Positions 16,643-29,792 of a DNA stretch of 64,000 nucleotides are shown here, piece after piece. The number at the start of each line of letters is the position of its first letter. Within the stretch, counting starts at the first letter, position 1. The translations under genes and the position numbers were made by a program. The notes beneath the pieces are model-generated. The model worked only from the letters and a program-made list of their open reading frames with translations. It did not search any database and had not been told where the DNA came from. The stretch is taken from contig NZ_MBEJ01000127.1 of assembly GCF_001953975.1 (NCBI RefSeq), positions 99,833 through 163,832 of the forward strand. The letters run 5' to 3'. The stretch comes from Mycobacterium sp. NS-7484 (GTDB lineage: Bacteria > Actinomycetota > Actinomycetes > Mycobacteriales > Mycobacteriaceae).

Positions 16643-18271
16643 TCACCCCTTGACCAACGCTCGCTCGAGGATCGGTGCCAAGTCCAGCCCGGTCGGCAGG
16701 GTGCCGAACGCCTGACCCCACTGCCCGCCGAGCCGGCTGGCCAGGAACGCCTCGGCCACCGCCGGATGGCCGTGCCGCACCAGCAGCGCGCCCTGCAGCG
16801 CCAGCGAGATGTCCTCGGCCACCTTGCGACCGCGGTACTGGATGGTCTCGAAGTCACCCAGGTCGGTCTGCAGTGTGGTGACGTGGCGGTCCAGCCGCGG
16901 ATCTTGTCCAGCGGTCTGGGCGAGCTCGTCGAACAGCACCTCGACACTTTGCGGCCGGGTTGCCATGGCGCGCAAGGTATCCAGCGCACTGACGTTGCCC
17001 GAGCCTTCCCAGATACCCATCAGCGGCGCTTCGCGATACAACCGCGGCAGGCCAGAATCCTCGACGTAGCCGTTGCCGCCCAGGCATTCCATCGCCTCGG
17101 CCGCGTGTGGTGTGGCGCGTTTGCACACCCAGTACTTGCCGGCCGCCAGACCGATGCGGCGCAGCAGGGCCTCCCGCTCGTCACCACGGACGGCCTTGTC
17201 GGTGGCACCAGCCATCCGCATCGCGAGCATGGTCGCGGCCTCGGCCTCCACCGCCAGGTCGGCGAGCACGTTGCGCATCAACGGCTGGTCGATCAGGTAG
17301 GCGCCGAAGGCCTTTCGATGCTGGGCGTGGTGCACGGCGCGGGTCAGACCGCTGCGCATGCTGGTGGCGCTGCCCAACGTGCAGTCCAGGCGGGTGAGGT
17401 TGACCATCTCGATGATGGTCGGCACACCGCGGCCCTCCTCGCCGACCAGCCAGGCCGTGGCGCCGTCGTATTCGACCTCGCTGGAGGCGTTCGCGTGGTT
17501 GCCGAGCTTGTCCTTGAGCCGCTGCAGAAACATCCGGTTGCGGGTGCCGTCGGGCAGGATGCGCGGCAGGAAGAAACAGCTGAGTCCGCCGGGGGCCTGC
17601 GCGAGCACGAGGAAGATGTCACCCATCGGGGCCGAGGTGAACCATTTGTGCCCGGTGAGGCGGTAGGTGCCGTCGCCGTTGGGGGTGGCCTGGGTGGTGC
17701 CGGCGCGGACGTCGGAGCCCCCTTGCTTCTCGGTCATCGACATGCCCGCGGTGATTCCAGCCTTCGTCGTGGCGAGCTTGAGTTCCGGATCGTAGACCCG
17801 GCTGGTCAGCAGCGGCTCGTAGGTCGCGGCCAATTCCGGGTTGAACCGCAGCGCGGGCACCACGGCGTAGGTCATCGAGATCGGACAGACATGCCCGGGC
17901 TCGACGGTCCACACCGACATCTTGGCGGCGCGCACCACGTGCGCCCCTTCGCGCTCGTCGGCCCACGGGGCACCATGCAGGCCGTGGGTGACGGCCACAT
18001 TCATCAGCTCGTGGTAGGCCGGGTCGTATTCCACCTCGTCGACCCGATGCCCGTAACGGTCATGGGTGTGCAGCACCGGCCGGTTGCGGTCGGCCAGCTC
18101 ACCCCAGCGTTGGGCTTGCGCGCTGCCGTTGATGGCGCCCAGGTCGTGAACCTCGTCGACGCCCCACTGGCCGCCTTCGCGGATCAGGGCCTCGGAGAGC
18201 ACGGGCGAGGTAGCCGGGTTGTAGTCCTCCAGTGGGGGGACCTGATTGGTGACGACGTGAGTATCGACCAT
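16643..18271 (-). CDS. fadE8: Acyl-CoA dehydrogenase (FadE8-like)
   Basis: This is a 542-residue FAD-dependent acyl-CoA dehydrogenase of the long AidB/FadE8-like group. SMTEKQGGSDVRA near residue 182 and the following GHKWFTSAPMGD segment line the FAD/substrate site. LGGNGYVEDSGLPRLYREA near 410 and WEGSGNV are typical of this subgroup. It introduces the alpha,beta double bond ahead of the two hydratases downstream. ATG 18271 is chosen; longer in-frame sequence upstream is antisense to the next gene. Equivalent to Rv0672. Confidence 0.9.
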   Translation of the reverse strand: MVDTHVVTNQVPPLEDYNPATSPVLSEALIREGGQWGVDEVHDLGAINGSAQAQRWGELADRNRPVLHTHDRYGHRVDEVEYDPAYHELMNVAVTHGLHGAPWADEREGAHVVRAAKMSVWTVEPGHVCPISMTYAVVPALRFNPELAATYEPLLTSRVYDPELKLATTKAGITAGMSMTEKQGGSDVRAGTTQATPNGDGTYRLTGHKWFTSAPMGDIFLVLAQAPGGLSCFFLPRILPDGTRNRMFLQRLKDKLGNHANASSEVEYDGATAWLVGEEGRGVPTIIEMVNLTRLDCTLGSATSMRSGLTRAVHHAQHRKAFGAYLIDQPLMRNVLADLAVEAEAATMLAMRMAGATDKAVRGDEREALLRRIGLAAGKYWVCKRATPHAAEAMECLGGNGYVEDSGLPRLYREAPLMGIWEGSGNVSALDTLRAMATRPQSVEVLFDELAQTAGQDPRLDRHVTTLQTDLGDFETIQYRGRKVAEDISLALQGALLVRHGHPAVAEAFLASRLGGQWGQAFGTLPTGLDLAPILERALVKG

Positions 18272-18324
18272 GCACCCAGTGTTACAAATCTCCGACAACC
18301 GCACAATAGTTGTAATGCCACGGC

Positions 18325-19482
18325 TCAAGGAGTCGGCGCCTTTCGCGGCGGCGGCACGTTGTCGGCCCCGCGTACGCCGTTCAGCACCGACTGCCCCTGT
18401 TGATCGATGAGCCTGGTGAACAACTGCTGCGCATAACCGAACACCAGGCCCCAGGCCAGGATCTGGGCCGAGGTGTCCAGCGCATTCAAACCCGGCACGA
18501 ACTGGCCCCGCATCAGCAGCAGCCCGAGGAACGCCGTCAACGCGCCCGTCGGCAACTTGAGCGCGGCCAGCGCCACGGGGATGCCATAGCGTTCCGACGA
18601 GCCGCGGACATGACTGATCGCGGCTGCCGCGGCAATCGCCGCGGCGACGAGACCGATCAGCTCGACCACGATGATGTCCGTGGGTTTGGCGGTATCTGCC
18701 ACGACGTCGTCGATGTCGATTCCTTTGCCCGGCGCCCCGGCCCGAAGCGGGGTGAACGGTGCGGACTGGTTGGTCGGGCACACCACCATCTGCTCGGAGG
18801 CGTCCTGCGGCGCGAAACAGAGCGGCATCAACGTCGGGTTTCTCAGGCCGATCACCGCAAGCGCCACCACCAACATCGACAGCAGCACTGTGGTGCTGAC
18901 GACGATGTTGCGGAAACTGCGCAACCGGATGTTCTCCCGTAATGCCGCCGAGCTGGCCGCCCGCACCGTCGCCACGATCTGGTCGCGCGCGGCGTCAACC
19001 TTCTCCAGCGCCGTTGCGCGGTCGGTGTTCACGTTGCGCACCAAGCGCTCGAATTCCTGCCGCCCCGGATCGCTCGAGCGGAGATGACGCTGCACGTGCC
19101 GGGTGAGCGAGGGCATTTGACCCAGCAGATAGTCCGCGGGTGCGAGGTTGAGCAATTGCGCCTCGGCGGCATCGAGGTTGCTCATCGCGCGTTCGAGCAG
19201 AGGACCGTTGCGCGACAGGCATATTCGCCTGCCCAACTCGGGTTTACGACCCGTCGCCGCGTCTCTGGCCGCGTTGAGGTGACATTTGATCGCCTTCGAC
19301 AGCGCGGCATCGACGTCGCGTGAGCTGGTCTGGGCCAGGAAGTCGGTCAACGTCTCCAGTTCGTAGGCGCGGGTCAACGTGCCTTCCCGCCACGCCACCC
19401 ACACCGGTCCCCCGACCGGCCGGACGGCATCGATGCGGGGCAACGGCTTCGGCGTCGCTCGCGGCGCCTCGGTGGTGATCAC
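18325..19482 (-). CDS. Multi-pass membrane protein of unknown function
   Basis: This is a 385-residue protein I do not recognise. The N-terminal half (to about 185) is soluble and helical, with many Arg, Asp and Asn residues and two Cys. Hydrophobic helices follow near 200-222, 285-307, and two or more between 320 and 375, then a polar tail. I chose GTG 19482 because AGGAGG lies six bases upstream; an in-frame GTG at 19530 has no SD. It lies alone between fadE8 and a PAP2 gene on the same strand. Confidence 0.7.
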   Translation of the reverse strand: MITTEAPRATPKPLPRIDAVRPVGGPVWVAWREGTLTRAYELETLTDFLAQTSSRDVDAALSKAIKCHLNAARDAATGRKPELGRRICLSRNGPLLERAMSNLDAAEAQLLNLAPADYLLGQMPSLTRHVQRHLRSSDPGRQEFERLVRNVNTDRATALEKVDAARDQIVATVRAASSAALRENIRLRSFRNIVVSTTVLLSMLVVALAVIGLRNPTLMPLCFAPQDASEQMVVCPTNQSAPFTPLRAGAPGKGIDIDDVVADTAKPTDIIVVELIGLVAAAIAAAAAISHVRGSSERYGIPVALAALKLPTGALTAFLGLLLMRGQFVPGLNALDTSAQILAWGLVFGYAQQLFTRLIDQQGQSVLNGVRGADNVPPPRKAPTP

Positions 19483-19573
19483 GATCTGCCTCCTCACCCG
19501 CTCGGCGATGCAGGTGAGCGTAAGTTCCACCGGTCTCGATCAGCACGCGTAGTGCACTACTCGATGCGGCCGG

Positions 19574-20710
19574 TCAGCGTGATGTGCCCGCCGGTTCCGG
19601 GCCGGGATCCTTCAGCAGGTCTTCCGCTACCTTGGGATCGGCCACCGAAGTCCGCATCCTCCGCGCTTCGTAACGATGGAGCGCAAACAGCACCACCCCC
19701 GCCAAAGCCCAGCCGAGCAGGATGTCGATCACGTAGTGCTCGGCGGTGTACACCAACGTGAAGGCCATGATCAGCGGATAGGCCACCAAAAACGGCCGCC
19801 AGCCCCGGTTGACCCGGTTCCACAGGAACACCGCGACCGCGGCGGTCAGGCCCGCGTGCAGTGACGGGATCGCCGCGACCAGGTTCACGCTGGCCTGGCC
19901 CTGATCGATCAGAGCCGTGGCGGTGTGCAGGTTCAGCTTGCCCCAGCCACGCGTGACGATCCGTTCGATCCAGTCGTGAGCGCCGTTCTGGCTGTCCTGC
20001 ATGGCGCCCAGCAGACCGCCGTCGGCGGCCTCCCGCGCCGAGCGGAACATGCATCTGGGTCCGGACGGTCCGCCGTCGCCGTCGTCGGCGGTGCAGCGCG
20101 CCGCAGCCCACGGCGGTGCTGCCGGCAGCAGCGCGTAGATGGCTAGCGCCGCGAACGACAACCCGACGAACAACCGCACGAACCGCTTCCACTCCTCACG
20201 GTCACGCAGCCAGAGCACCCCGGCCACGACGTACGGGAGGATGAAGAACGACATGTAGACCGTGCTGATCACCACTTCCCACCAGGGCGGGTGCAGTTGC
20301 TTCAACCGCTCCTGCAACCACACCGTGGGCACGGTGCCGAAGAACAGCCAACGATCGGCATCGACCTGCCAGTGCCACAGCGTCGGCCGCCCCACCAGGG
20401 TGGCCGCGCCGCGGCTGAGGTCGTAAGCGGCCAGCACGACAGCGAACGGCAACCAATCCCGGATCACGTAGAGCATCCGGCGCCCCTGGCCGATGCTGGC
20501 GGCCAGCAGGCCGGTGGCGATGTAGAGCAGCAAAAGCTCGCGGTTGAACGCGAAGCCGTCGGTGACGGTGCGGTAGACGACGACCGCGGCCCACGTCAGA
20601 ATCGCCGCATACCGCAGCATGCGCAGCCGGCGAGCACGCGTGTCGGTGCTCCATGGCGCTGACGCTTCGTCAGGGGCCTCGTCGGTTACCGAGTCGTCAA
20701 CCGCGGTCAC
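19574..20710 (-). CDS. PAP2-superfamily membrane phosphatase
   Basis: This is a 378-residue polytopic protein with about six helices. The PAP2/Aur1-type active-site motifs are present: AIPSLHAG near residue 278 and YTAEHYVIDILLG near 318, supplying the catalytic histidines and Asp. Members dephosphorylate lipid phosphates or transfer phospho-head groups, as inositol-phosphoceramide synthase does. The C-terminus is a charged cytoplasmic tail. It starts with GTG. The substrate is unknown; an envelope lipid phosphate is plausible. Confidence 0.85.
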   Translation of the reverse strand: MTAVDDSVTDEAPDEASAPWSTDTRARRLRMLRYAAILTWAAVVVYRTVTDGFAFNRELLLLYIATGLLAASIGQGRRMLYVIRDWLPFAVVLAAYDLSRGAATLVGRPTLWHWQVDADRWLFFGTVPTVWLQERLKQLHPPWWEVVISTVYMSFFILPYVVAGVLWLRDREEWKRFVRLFVGLSFAALAIYALLPAAPPWAAARCTADDGDGGPSGPRCMFRSAREAADGGLLGAMQDSQNGAHDWIERIVTRGWGKLNLHTATALIDQGQASVNLVAAIPSLHAGLTAAVAVFLWNRVNRGWRPFLVAYPLIMAFTLVYTAEHYVIDILLGWALAGVVLFALHRYEARRMRTSVADPKVAEDLLKDPGPEPAGTSR

Positions 20711-20776
20711 AGAGGTGACGTTAGTTCACCTAGACGTCACGACGCGGTTGAAAACGGTTCAGGTTCTCTAATGCGG

Positions 20777-21529
20777 TCAGCCGGCGTGCTCGCGCAGGAA
20801 GGCGATGTCGTCCTTGCGTCCGGCCTCGGCGGTCTCGCAGATCACCGGCGCGTCGGCCGCTTTGACCACCGCGGCCAGCAACTGCGGATCGATCTGGCCG
20901 GCACCGAAGTTGGCGTGCCGGTCGGCGCCGGAACCGGCCGCGTCGCGAGAATCATTGCAGTGCACCAGATCGATGCGCCCGGTGATGGCCTTGATCCGGT
21001 CCACCGCGTCGATCAGGGCCTCCCCCGCCGCCCAGGCGTGGCAGGTGTCCAGGCAGAAACCGATCCCCTTGTCCCCGATGCTGTCCCATAATCTGGCGAT
21101 GGTGTCGAAATGCCGGGCCATGGCGTGGTCGCCGCCGGCGGTGTTCTCCAGGTACACCGGCACGTCGGTGTTCAGGTAGTCCAGCGCCTTGGCCCAGCGC
21201 TCGAACCCGGCCTCCATGTCGTTGTCATCGGCATGCCCACCGTGCACGATCACCGCCGTCGCCCCGATCTCGGCAGCCGCGCCACAGGTGTCCTGCAGAA
21301 TCTTGCGCGACGGGATCCGGACCCGGTTGTTGGCCGAGGCCACGTTGATCAGGTACGGAGCATGCACGTACAACGGCACGGTCGACGCCTTGAGAGCTTC
21401 GGCGTCCTCACGGGGCTTGGGCTTCTTCCAGCTCTGCGGGTTGCCGAGGAAGAACTGGACGACGTCGGCCCCGTCGGCGGCAGCCGCGGCCAATGGGTCG
21501 GTGTTGTCTACATGCGAACCGATGAGCAC
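20777..21529 (-). CDS. nfo: Endonuclease IV (AP endonuclease)
   Basis: This is a 250-residue TIM-barrel AP endonuclease that nicks DNA 5' of abasic sites in base-excision repair. Zinc-ligand segments are in order: IGSHVD at the N-terminus, HAPYL, VHGGH, ENTAGGDH, CLDTCHAWAAG near 165, HCNDSRDAAGSG with DRHANFG near 207, and CETAE near 233. GTG 21529 matches the known N-terminus of the mycobacterial enzyme. The frame stays open upstream through a remnant of another protein family (see 21530-21640), so an extended product is possible. Equivalent to Rv0670. Confidence 0.94.
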   Translation of the reverse strand: MLIGSHVDNTDPLAAAAADGADVVQFFLGNPQSWKKPKPREDAEALKASTVPLYVHAPYLINVASANNRVRIPSRKILQDTCGAAAEIGATAVIVHGGHADDNDMEAGFERWAKALDYLNTDVPVYLENTAGGDHAMARHFDTIARLWDSIGDKGIGFCLDTCHAWAAGEALIDAVDRIKAITGRIDLVHCNDSRDAAGSGADRHANFGAGQIDPQLLAAVVKAADAPVICETAEAGRKDDIAFLREHAG

Positions 21530-21640
21530 CCCGCCAAGTCTAGAGAGGGCCTTTCGCGACATCACTTCCATCAGCTGTCGGTGGGTGGCCACACCACCGT
21601 TGACGGCGAACACCTCATCGATGAACACCCTCTGATAGTC
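21530..21640 (-). pseudogene. N-terminal remnant of an AbiEi/DUF559-type gene, in frame with nfo
   Basis: Upstream of nfo in the same frame the translation reads VFIDEVFAVNGGVATHRQL and then MEVMSRKALSRLGG. This resembles the N-terminal winged-helix start of mycobacterial AbiEi/DUF559 proteins (DEVF..NGGVAT..QL). A plausible GTG start follows AGAGG at about 21628. The rest of such a gene is missing and the frame runs straight into nfo. I read it as a truncated gene fused to nfo by deletion. Similarity is from memory, not from a search. Confidence 0.5.
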
Positions 21641-21699
21641 ATTGCACTTCCACCGCTGCGAAAGTTTCCGGCCGCGCAGCCTGGGGATAACTTGCCGAC

Positions 21700-21749
21700 C
21701 AGACGCAGATGTCCCCGACACGCCGGGCGTGCGGGGACATCTGTGTCTG
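21700..21749. terminator. 50-nt CAGAC/GTCTG palindrome after rpoC (element 2)
   Basis: An 18-bp outer stem with one wobble pair and an inner CACGCC/GGCGTG helix with a bulge give a nearly complete 50-nt hairpin. It ends 17 nt from the rpoC stop and is followed by CTCGCG. It is the likely rpoBC terminator and one of four length-matched elements in the window. Confidence 0.8.
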
Positions 21750-21765
21750 CTCGCGCAGCTACGCG

Positions 21766-24700
21766 CTAGCGGTAATCCGAGTATCCGTAATCGTCCAGCG
21801 GCACCGCAGCACCGGTGGCCTGGCCGAAGTCCGGGCTGTAGTACTGATCCTCATAGGACGGGATCGTGTACGCCGCAGCGCGGGCCTCTTCGGTCGGCTG
21901 CACCTGGATGTTGCGGTAACGGTTGATACCGGTACCGGCCGGGATCAGCTTGCCGATGATCACGTTTTCCTTCAGACCCTGCAGCTTGTCGCTGCGGCAG
22001 TTGATCGCCGCATCGGTCAGCACGCGGGTGGTCTCCTGGAACGACGCCGCCGACAGCCACGAATCCGTGGCCAGCGATGCCTTCGTGATACCCATCAGCA
22101 CCGGACGTCCGGCCGCGGGCTCGCCGCCCTCGGCCACCACGCGACGGTTCTCCGACTCGAACTCGGCACGCTCGGTCAGCGAGCCGGGCAGGAACTCCGT
22201 CGAACCCGAGTCGATGATCGTGACGCGACGCAGCATCTGCCGGACGATGACCTCGATGTGCTTGTCGTGGATCGACACACCCTGGGCCCGGTAGACCTCC
22301 TGGACCTCCTTGACGAGGTGGATCTGCACCTCGCGCGGGCCCTGGACACGCAGCACCTCGTGCGGATCGGCGGAGCCTTCCATCAGCTGGTCACCGACCT
22401 CGACGTGGTCACCGTCGGACAACACGCCTTCGGAGCCGTCCTCGTGGGTGATCACGCGCAGGCGCTGACGCTTGGAGAGCTTGTCGTAGACAACTTCCTC
22501 GCCACCGTCGTCGGGAACGATGGTGATCTTGAAGAACTTGTCGCTCTCCTCCAGCCGGACCCGGCCCGCGACGTCGGCGATGGGCGCCTTGTTCCGCGGA
22601 ATACGGGCCTCGAACAGCTCCTGCACACGCGGCAGACCACCGACGATGTCGGCGCCACCGGTAACACCACCCTGGTGGAAGGTACGCATGGTCAGCTGGG
22701 TACCGGGCTCACCGATGGACTGGGCGGCGACGATGCCGACGGCCTCGCCGATGTCGACCAGCTTGCCGGTGGCCATCGAGCGGCCGTAGCACTTGGCACA
22801 CACGCCGGACGCCGAGGCGCAGGTCAGCACGGAGCGGACCTTCACCTGCGTGATGCCGGCCGCCAGCAGCGCGTCGATGGCCGGGTCGCCCAGGTCATGG
22901 CCGCGCTCGATGACAACGTTGCCCTTGTCATCGACGGCGTCGGTGGCCAGGGTGCGCGCGAACGCACTGGTCTCGACGTGGGCGTCGCGGATCAGCGAAC
23001 CGTCCGGACCGCGCTCGGCCAGCGTGACGATGATGCCGCGCTCGGTCTCACAGTCGGTCTCGCGCACGATGACGTCCTGCGAGACGTCCACCAGACGACG
23101 GGTCAGGTAACCCGAGTCGGCGGTACGCAGCGCGGTGTCGGCCAGACCCTTACGGGCACCGTGGGTGTTGATGAAGTACTCCAACACCGTCAGGCCCTCA
23201 CGGAACGAGGACTTGATCGGGCGCGGGATGAACTCACCCTTCGGGTTGGTCACCAGACCCTTCATGCCGGCCAGGGTGCGGGTCTGGGTGAGGTTACCCG
23301 TGGCGCCCGACTTCACGATCGTGATGATCGGGTTGTCGGCCGGGTAGTACTCCTCCAGCGCCTTACCCACCTCTTCGGTGGCGTCCTGCCAGATCTTGAC
23401 CAGCGACTCGTTGCGCTCGTTGTGGTTCAGCGCGCCGCGCTGGTACTTGCGCTCGATCGCCTCGGCCTCAGCCTCGTGCCGCTCCAGGATCTCCTGCTTC
23501 TGCGGCGGCACCAGCACGTCGGCCATCGAGACCGTGACACCCGAACGGGTGGCCCAGTGGAAGCCGGCGTCCTTGAGCTTGTCGACGGTCTGCGCCACCA
23601 CGATCATCGGGAAGCGCTCGGCCAGATCGTTGATGATCCGGGCCTGGACCTTCTTGTGCATCTGCTCGTTGACGAACGGATAGCCCTTGGGCAGCAGCTC
23701 GTTGAAGAGCACCCGGCCCAGCGTGGTCTCCGCGGTCCAGGCGTCCCCCGGCTTCCAGCCGTTCTCGAACAACTGCGCCTCGAGGTCGGCCGGCGGACGC
23801 GCATCGGTCAGCCGCACCTTGATCTTGGCGCGCACCGACAGCGCACCACGGTCGAGCGCCATGATGGCCTCGGCCGGGCTGCTGTAGACGCCCTGCTCGG
23901 CGGCATCCTTGGCGGCCGGCACGTACTCGCCTTTGTCCCCCTCGACGAGGGTGGTCAGGTAGTACAGACCGGTCACCATGTCCAGACGCGGCATGGCCAG
24001 CGGCTTGCCCGATGCCGGGGACAGGATGTTGTTCGACGACAGCATCAGGATGCGGGCCTCGGCCTGCGCCTCTGCCGACAGCGGCAGGTGCACGGCCATC
24101 TGGTCACCGTCGAAGTCGGCGTTGAACGCCTCACACACCAGCGGGTGCAGCTGGATGGCCTTGCCTTCCACCAGCTGCGGCTCGAAGGCCTGGATACCCA
24201 AGCGGTGCAGCGTAGGTGCACGGTTCAGCAGCACCGGGTGCTCGGCAATGACCTCTTCGAGGACATCCCACACCTGGGGACGCTGACGCTCCACCATGCG
24301 CTTGGCGCTCTTGATGTTCTGCGCGTGGTTCAGGTCGACCAGACGCTTCATCACGAACGGCTTGAACAGTTCCAGCGCCATCAGCTTGGGCAGACCACAC
24401 TGGTGCAGCTTGAGCTGCGGACCGACCACGATGACCGAACGGCCCGAGTAGTCGACGCGCTTACCGAGCAGGTTCTGACGGAAGCGGCCCTGCTTACCCT
24501 TGAGCAGATCGGACAGCGACTTGAGCGGACGGTTGCCCGGCCCGGTGACCGGACGGCCACGACGGCCGTTGTCGAACAGCGCGTCGACCGACTCCTGAAG
24601 CATGCGCTTCTCGTTGTTGACGATGATCTCGGGCGCGCCCAGATCGATCAGTCGCTTGAGCCGGTTGTTGCGGTTGATCACGCGGCGGTACAGGTCGTTC

Positions 24701-25719
24701 AGGTCGGAGGTGGCGAAGCGGCCACCGTCGAGCTGAACCATCGGACGCAGCTCCGGCGGGATCACCGGAACGGCGTCGAGCACCATGCCCAGCGGCGAGT
24801 TGCCCGACTGCTGGAACGCGGCGACGACCTTCAGACGCTTGAGCGCACGCAGCTTCTTCTGGCCCTTGCCGCTGCGGATGGTCTCGCGCAGCGACTCGGC
24901 CTCGGCCTCGATGTCGAAGGTCTCGATGAGCTTCTTGATCGACTCCGCGCCCATGGCACCGGTGAAGTACTCGCCGTAGCGGTCCTGCAGCTCGCGGTAG
25001 AGCACCTCGTCGACGATCAGCTGCTTCGGGGCCAGCTTGGTGAAGGTCGTCCAGATCTCGTCGAGCCGGTCCAGTTCACGCTGGGCCCGGTCGCGGAGCT
25101 GACGCATCTCACGCTCGCCGCCGTCGCGCACCTTGCGGCGCACGTCGGACTTGGCACCCTCGGCCTCGAGCTCGGCCAGGTCGGCCTCGAGCTTCTGGGC
25201 CCGGGCCTCCAGGTCGGCGTCGCGCTGATCTTCGACGGCCTTGCGCTCGACGGCCATCTCGGCCTCGAGCGTGGACAGCTCGTTGTGGCGCATCTCGTCG
25301 TCGACCGAGGTGATCACGTAGGCCGCGAAGTAGATGATCTTTTCCAGATCCTTCGGGGCCAGGTCGAGCAGGTAGCCCAACCGCGACGGGACACCCTTGA
25401 AGTACCAGATGTGCGTGACGGGTGCGGCCAGCTCGATGTGGCCCATCCGCTCACGACGCACCTTGGCACGGGTCACCTCGACGCCGCAGCGCTCACAGAT
25501 GATGCCCTTGAAGCGGACGCGCTTGTACTTGCCGCAGTAGCACTCCCAGTCGCGAGTCGGTCCGAAGATCTTCTCGCAGAACAGGCCGTCCTTCTCCGGC
25601 TTGAGCGTGCGGTAGTTGATGGTCTCCGGCTTCTTGACCTCGCCGAAGGACCAGTTACGGATGTCGTCCGCGGTGGCGAGGCCGATGCGGAGTTCATCGA
25701 AGAAGTTGACGTCTAGCAC
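21766..25719 (-). CDS. rpoC: RNA polymerase subunit beta'
   Basis: This is a 1317-residue beta' subunit. The N-terminal zinc site (CYCGKYKRVRFKG then CERCG) lies near residue 60, the catalytic Mg motif NADFDGDQMAVH near 534, and the second zinc cluster (CASASGVCAKCYG) near 890. The C-terminal end is the usual mycobacterial one. It starts with GTG, 36 nt after rpoB. Full length and intact. Confidence 0.99.
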   Translation of the reverse strand: MLDVNFFDELRIGLATADDIRNWSFGEVKKPETINYRTLKPEKDGLFCEKIFGPTRDWECYCGKYKRVRFKGIICERCGVEVTRAKVRRERMGHIELAAPVTHIWYFKGVPSRLGYLLDLAPKDLEKIIYFAAYVITSVDDEMRHNELSTLEAEMAVERKAVEDQRDADLEARAQKLEADLAELEAEGAKSDVRRKVRDGGEREMRQLRDRAQRELDRLDEIWTTFTKLAPKQLIVDEVLYRELQDRYGEYFTGAMGAESIKKLIETFDIEAEAESLRETIRSGKGQKKLRALKRLKVVAAFQQSGNSPLGMVLDAVPVIPPELRPMVQLDGGRFATSDLNDLYRRVINRNNRLKRLIDLGAPEIIVNNEKRMLQESVDALFDNGRRGRPVTGPGNRPLKSLSDLLKGKQGRFRQNLLGKRVDYSGRSVIVVGPQLKLHQCGLPKLMALELFKPFVMKRLVDLNHAQNIKSAKRMVERQRPQVWDVLEEVIAEHPVLLNRAPTLHRLGIQAFEPQLVEGKAIQLHPLVCEAFNADFDGDQMAVHLPLSAEAQAEARILMLSSNNILSPASGKPLAMPRLDMVTGLYYLTTLVEGDKGEYVPAAKDAAEQGVYSSPAEAIMALDRGALSVRAKIKVRLTDARPPADLEAQLFENGWKPGDAWTAETTLGRVLFNELLPKGYPFVNEQMHKKVQARIINDLAERFPMIVVAQTVDKLKDAGFHWATRSGVTVSMADVLVPPQKQEILERHEAEAEAIERKYQRGALNHNERNESLVKIWQDATEEVGKALEEYYPADNPIITIVKSGATGNLTQTRTLAGMKGLVTNPKGEFIPRPIKSSFREGLTVLEYFINTHGARKGLADTALRTADSGYLTRRLVDVSQDVIVRETDCETERGIIVTLAERGPDGSLIRDAHVETSAFARTLATDAVDDKGNVVIERGHDLGDPAIDALLAAGITQVKVRSVLTCASASGVCAKCYGRSMATGKLVDIGEAVGIVAAQSIGEPGTQLTMRTFHQGGVTGGADIVGGLPRVQELFEARIPRNKAPIADVAGRVRLEESDKFFKITIVPDDGGEEVVYDKLSKRQRLRVITHEDGSEGVLSDGDHVEVGDQLMEGSADPHEVLRVQGPREVQIHLVKEVQEVYRAQGVSIHDKHIEVIVRQMLRRVTIIDSGSTEFLPGSLTERAEFESENRRVVAEGGEPAAGRPVLMGITKASLATDSWLSAASFQETTRVLTDAAINCRSDKLQGLKENVIIGKLIPAGTGINRYRNIQVQPTEEARAAAYTIPSYEDQYYSPDFGQATGAAVPLDDYGYSDYR

Positions 25720-25755
25720 GTAACTCCCTTTCCCCTTGCGGGTGTTGAAACTTGA

Positions 25756-29274
<3,519 letters not shown>

Positions 29275-29752
29275 CTCATGCGACTGTCCGGAGCGCTTCC
29301 GAAAATCCGGTTGCCGGTCCGTTAGGCCGCGATTCTGCGTCGGTTCGGCTGGCTACTTCCTGCTTCAGCCTGTCCGAAACCCATACGCACGGCACTAAGG
29401 ACTAGGTGCTGAGCAATGCTCAGGCTAGAACTACGATGTGCAGGTCAGGTGAGATGGGCAGGATGCAGCCAGCGCAACGTCCAACGATAGCGCACGTCCG
29501 CCAGTTATTCAACGAGCATTCCTCGACCACCACACATCCACTGCATGAAACGGATCACTCGGCGCTGGCTGGCGTCCCTCAACCCTTCACGCATTCTGCC
29601 CAACAGATTGGCCTGTCCGGGGCCTTCCGTCAAGGGGTGACGCGCGGTTTCATGCGGCGAAATGTTGTCTGAACTGCAGTTCCCGCGCCGACCGACTGCC
29701 TACCGCCGCCCCGTGGGCTCCGGCCGCAGGTCAGCTCCTGCTCCACGACACA
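29275..29752. other. rpoBC upstream region without a gene
   Basis: The interval between the mceG terminator and rpoB has short open frames in several directions but none with a convincing start, codon pattern or recognisable product. It contains the rpoB promoter candidate at 29484-29512 and a leader of about 200 nt. I see no further repeat. Confidence 0.6.
29484..29512 (-). promoter_or_regulatory. Candidate rpoBC promoter
   Basis: On the minus strand TTGAAT (29507-29512), exactly 17 bp, then TATCGT (29484-29489) form a good mycobacterial housekeeping promoter. Transcription would start about 205 nt upstream of rpoB. Assigned by eye; other promoters may lie closer. Confidence 0.55.
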
Positions 29753-29784
29753 AATCAGGCCGGGCCCGCGGGCCCGGCCTGATT
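29753..29784 (-). terminator. Perfect 32-nt palindrome after mceG
   Basis: AATCAGGCCGGGCCCG is followed directly by its complement, giving a 16-bp perfect palindrome eight bases past the mceG stop. There is no U-tract, but the position and strength suggest termination of the mceG transcript. Confidence 0.75.
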
Positions 29785-29792
29785 GACGAAAC

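Noticed and set aside
16598..18403. Plus-strand 601-codon frame opposite fadE8
   Set aside because: The minus-strand frame has clear acyl-CoA dehydrogenase motifs; the opposite frame has none.
21709..25716. Plus-strand open frame of 1335 codons opposite rpoC
   Set aside because: It mirrors rpoC almost exactly, with Leu/Val/Arg/Gln/His-biased composition and no recognisable domain. High GC codon bias commonly leaves such antisense frames open.
29275..29752. Small gene upstream of rpoB
   Set aside because: Short frames exist, but none combines a Shine-Dalgarno, sensible composition and a recognisable product.
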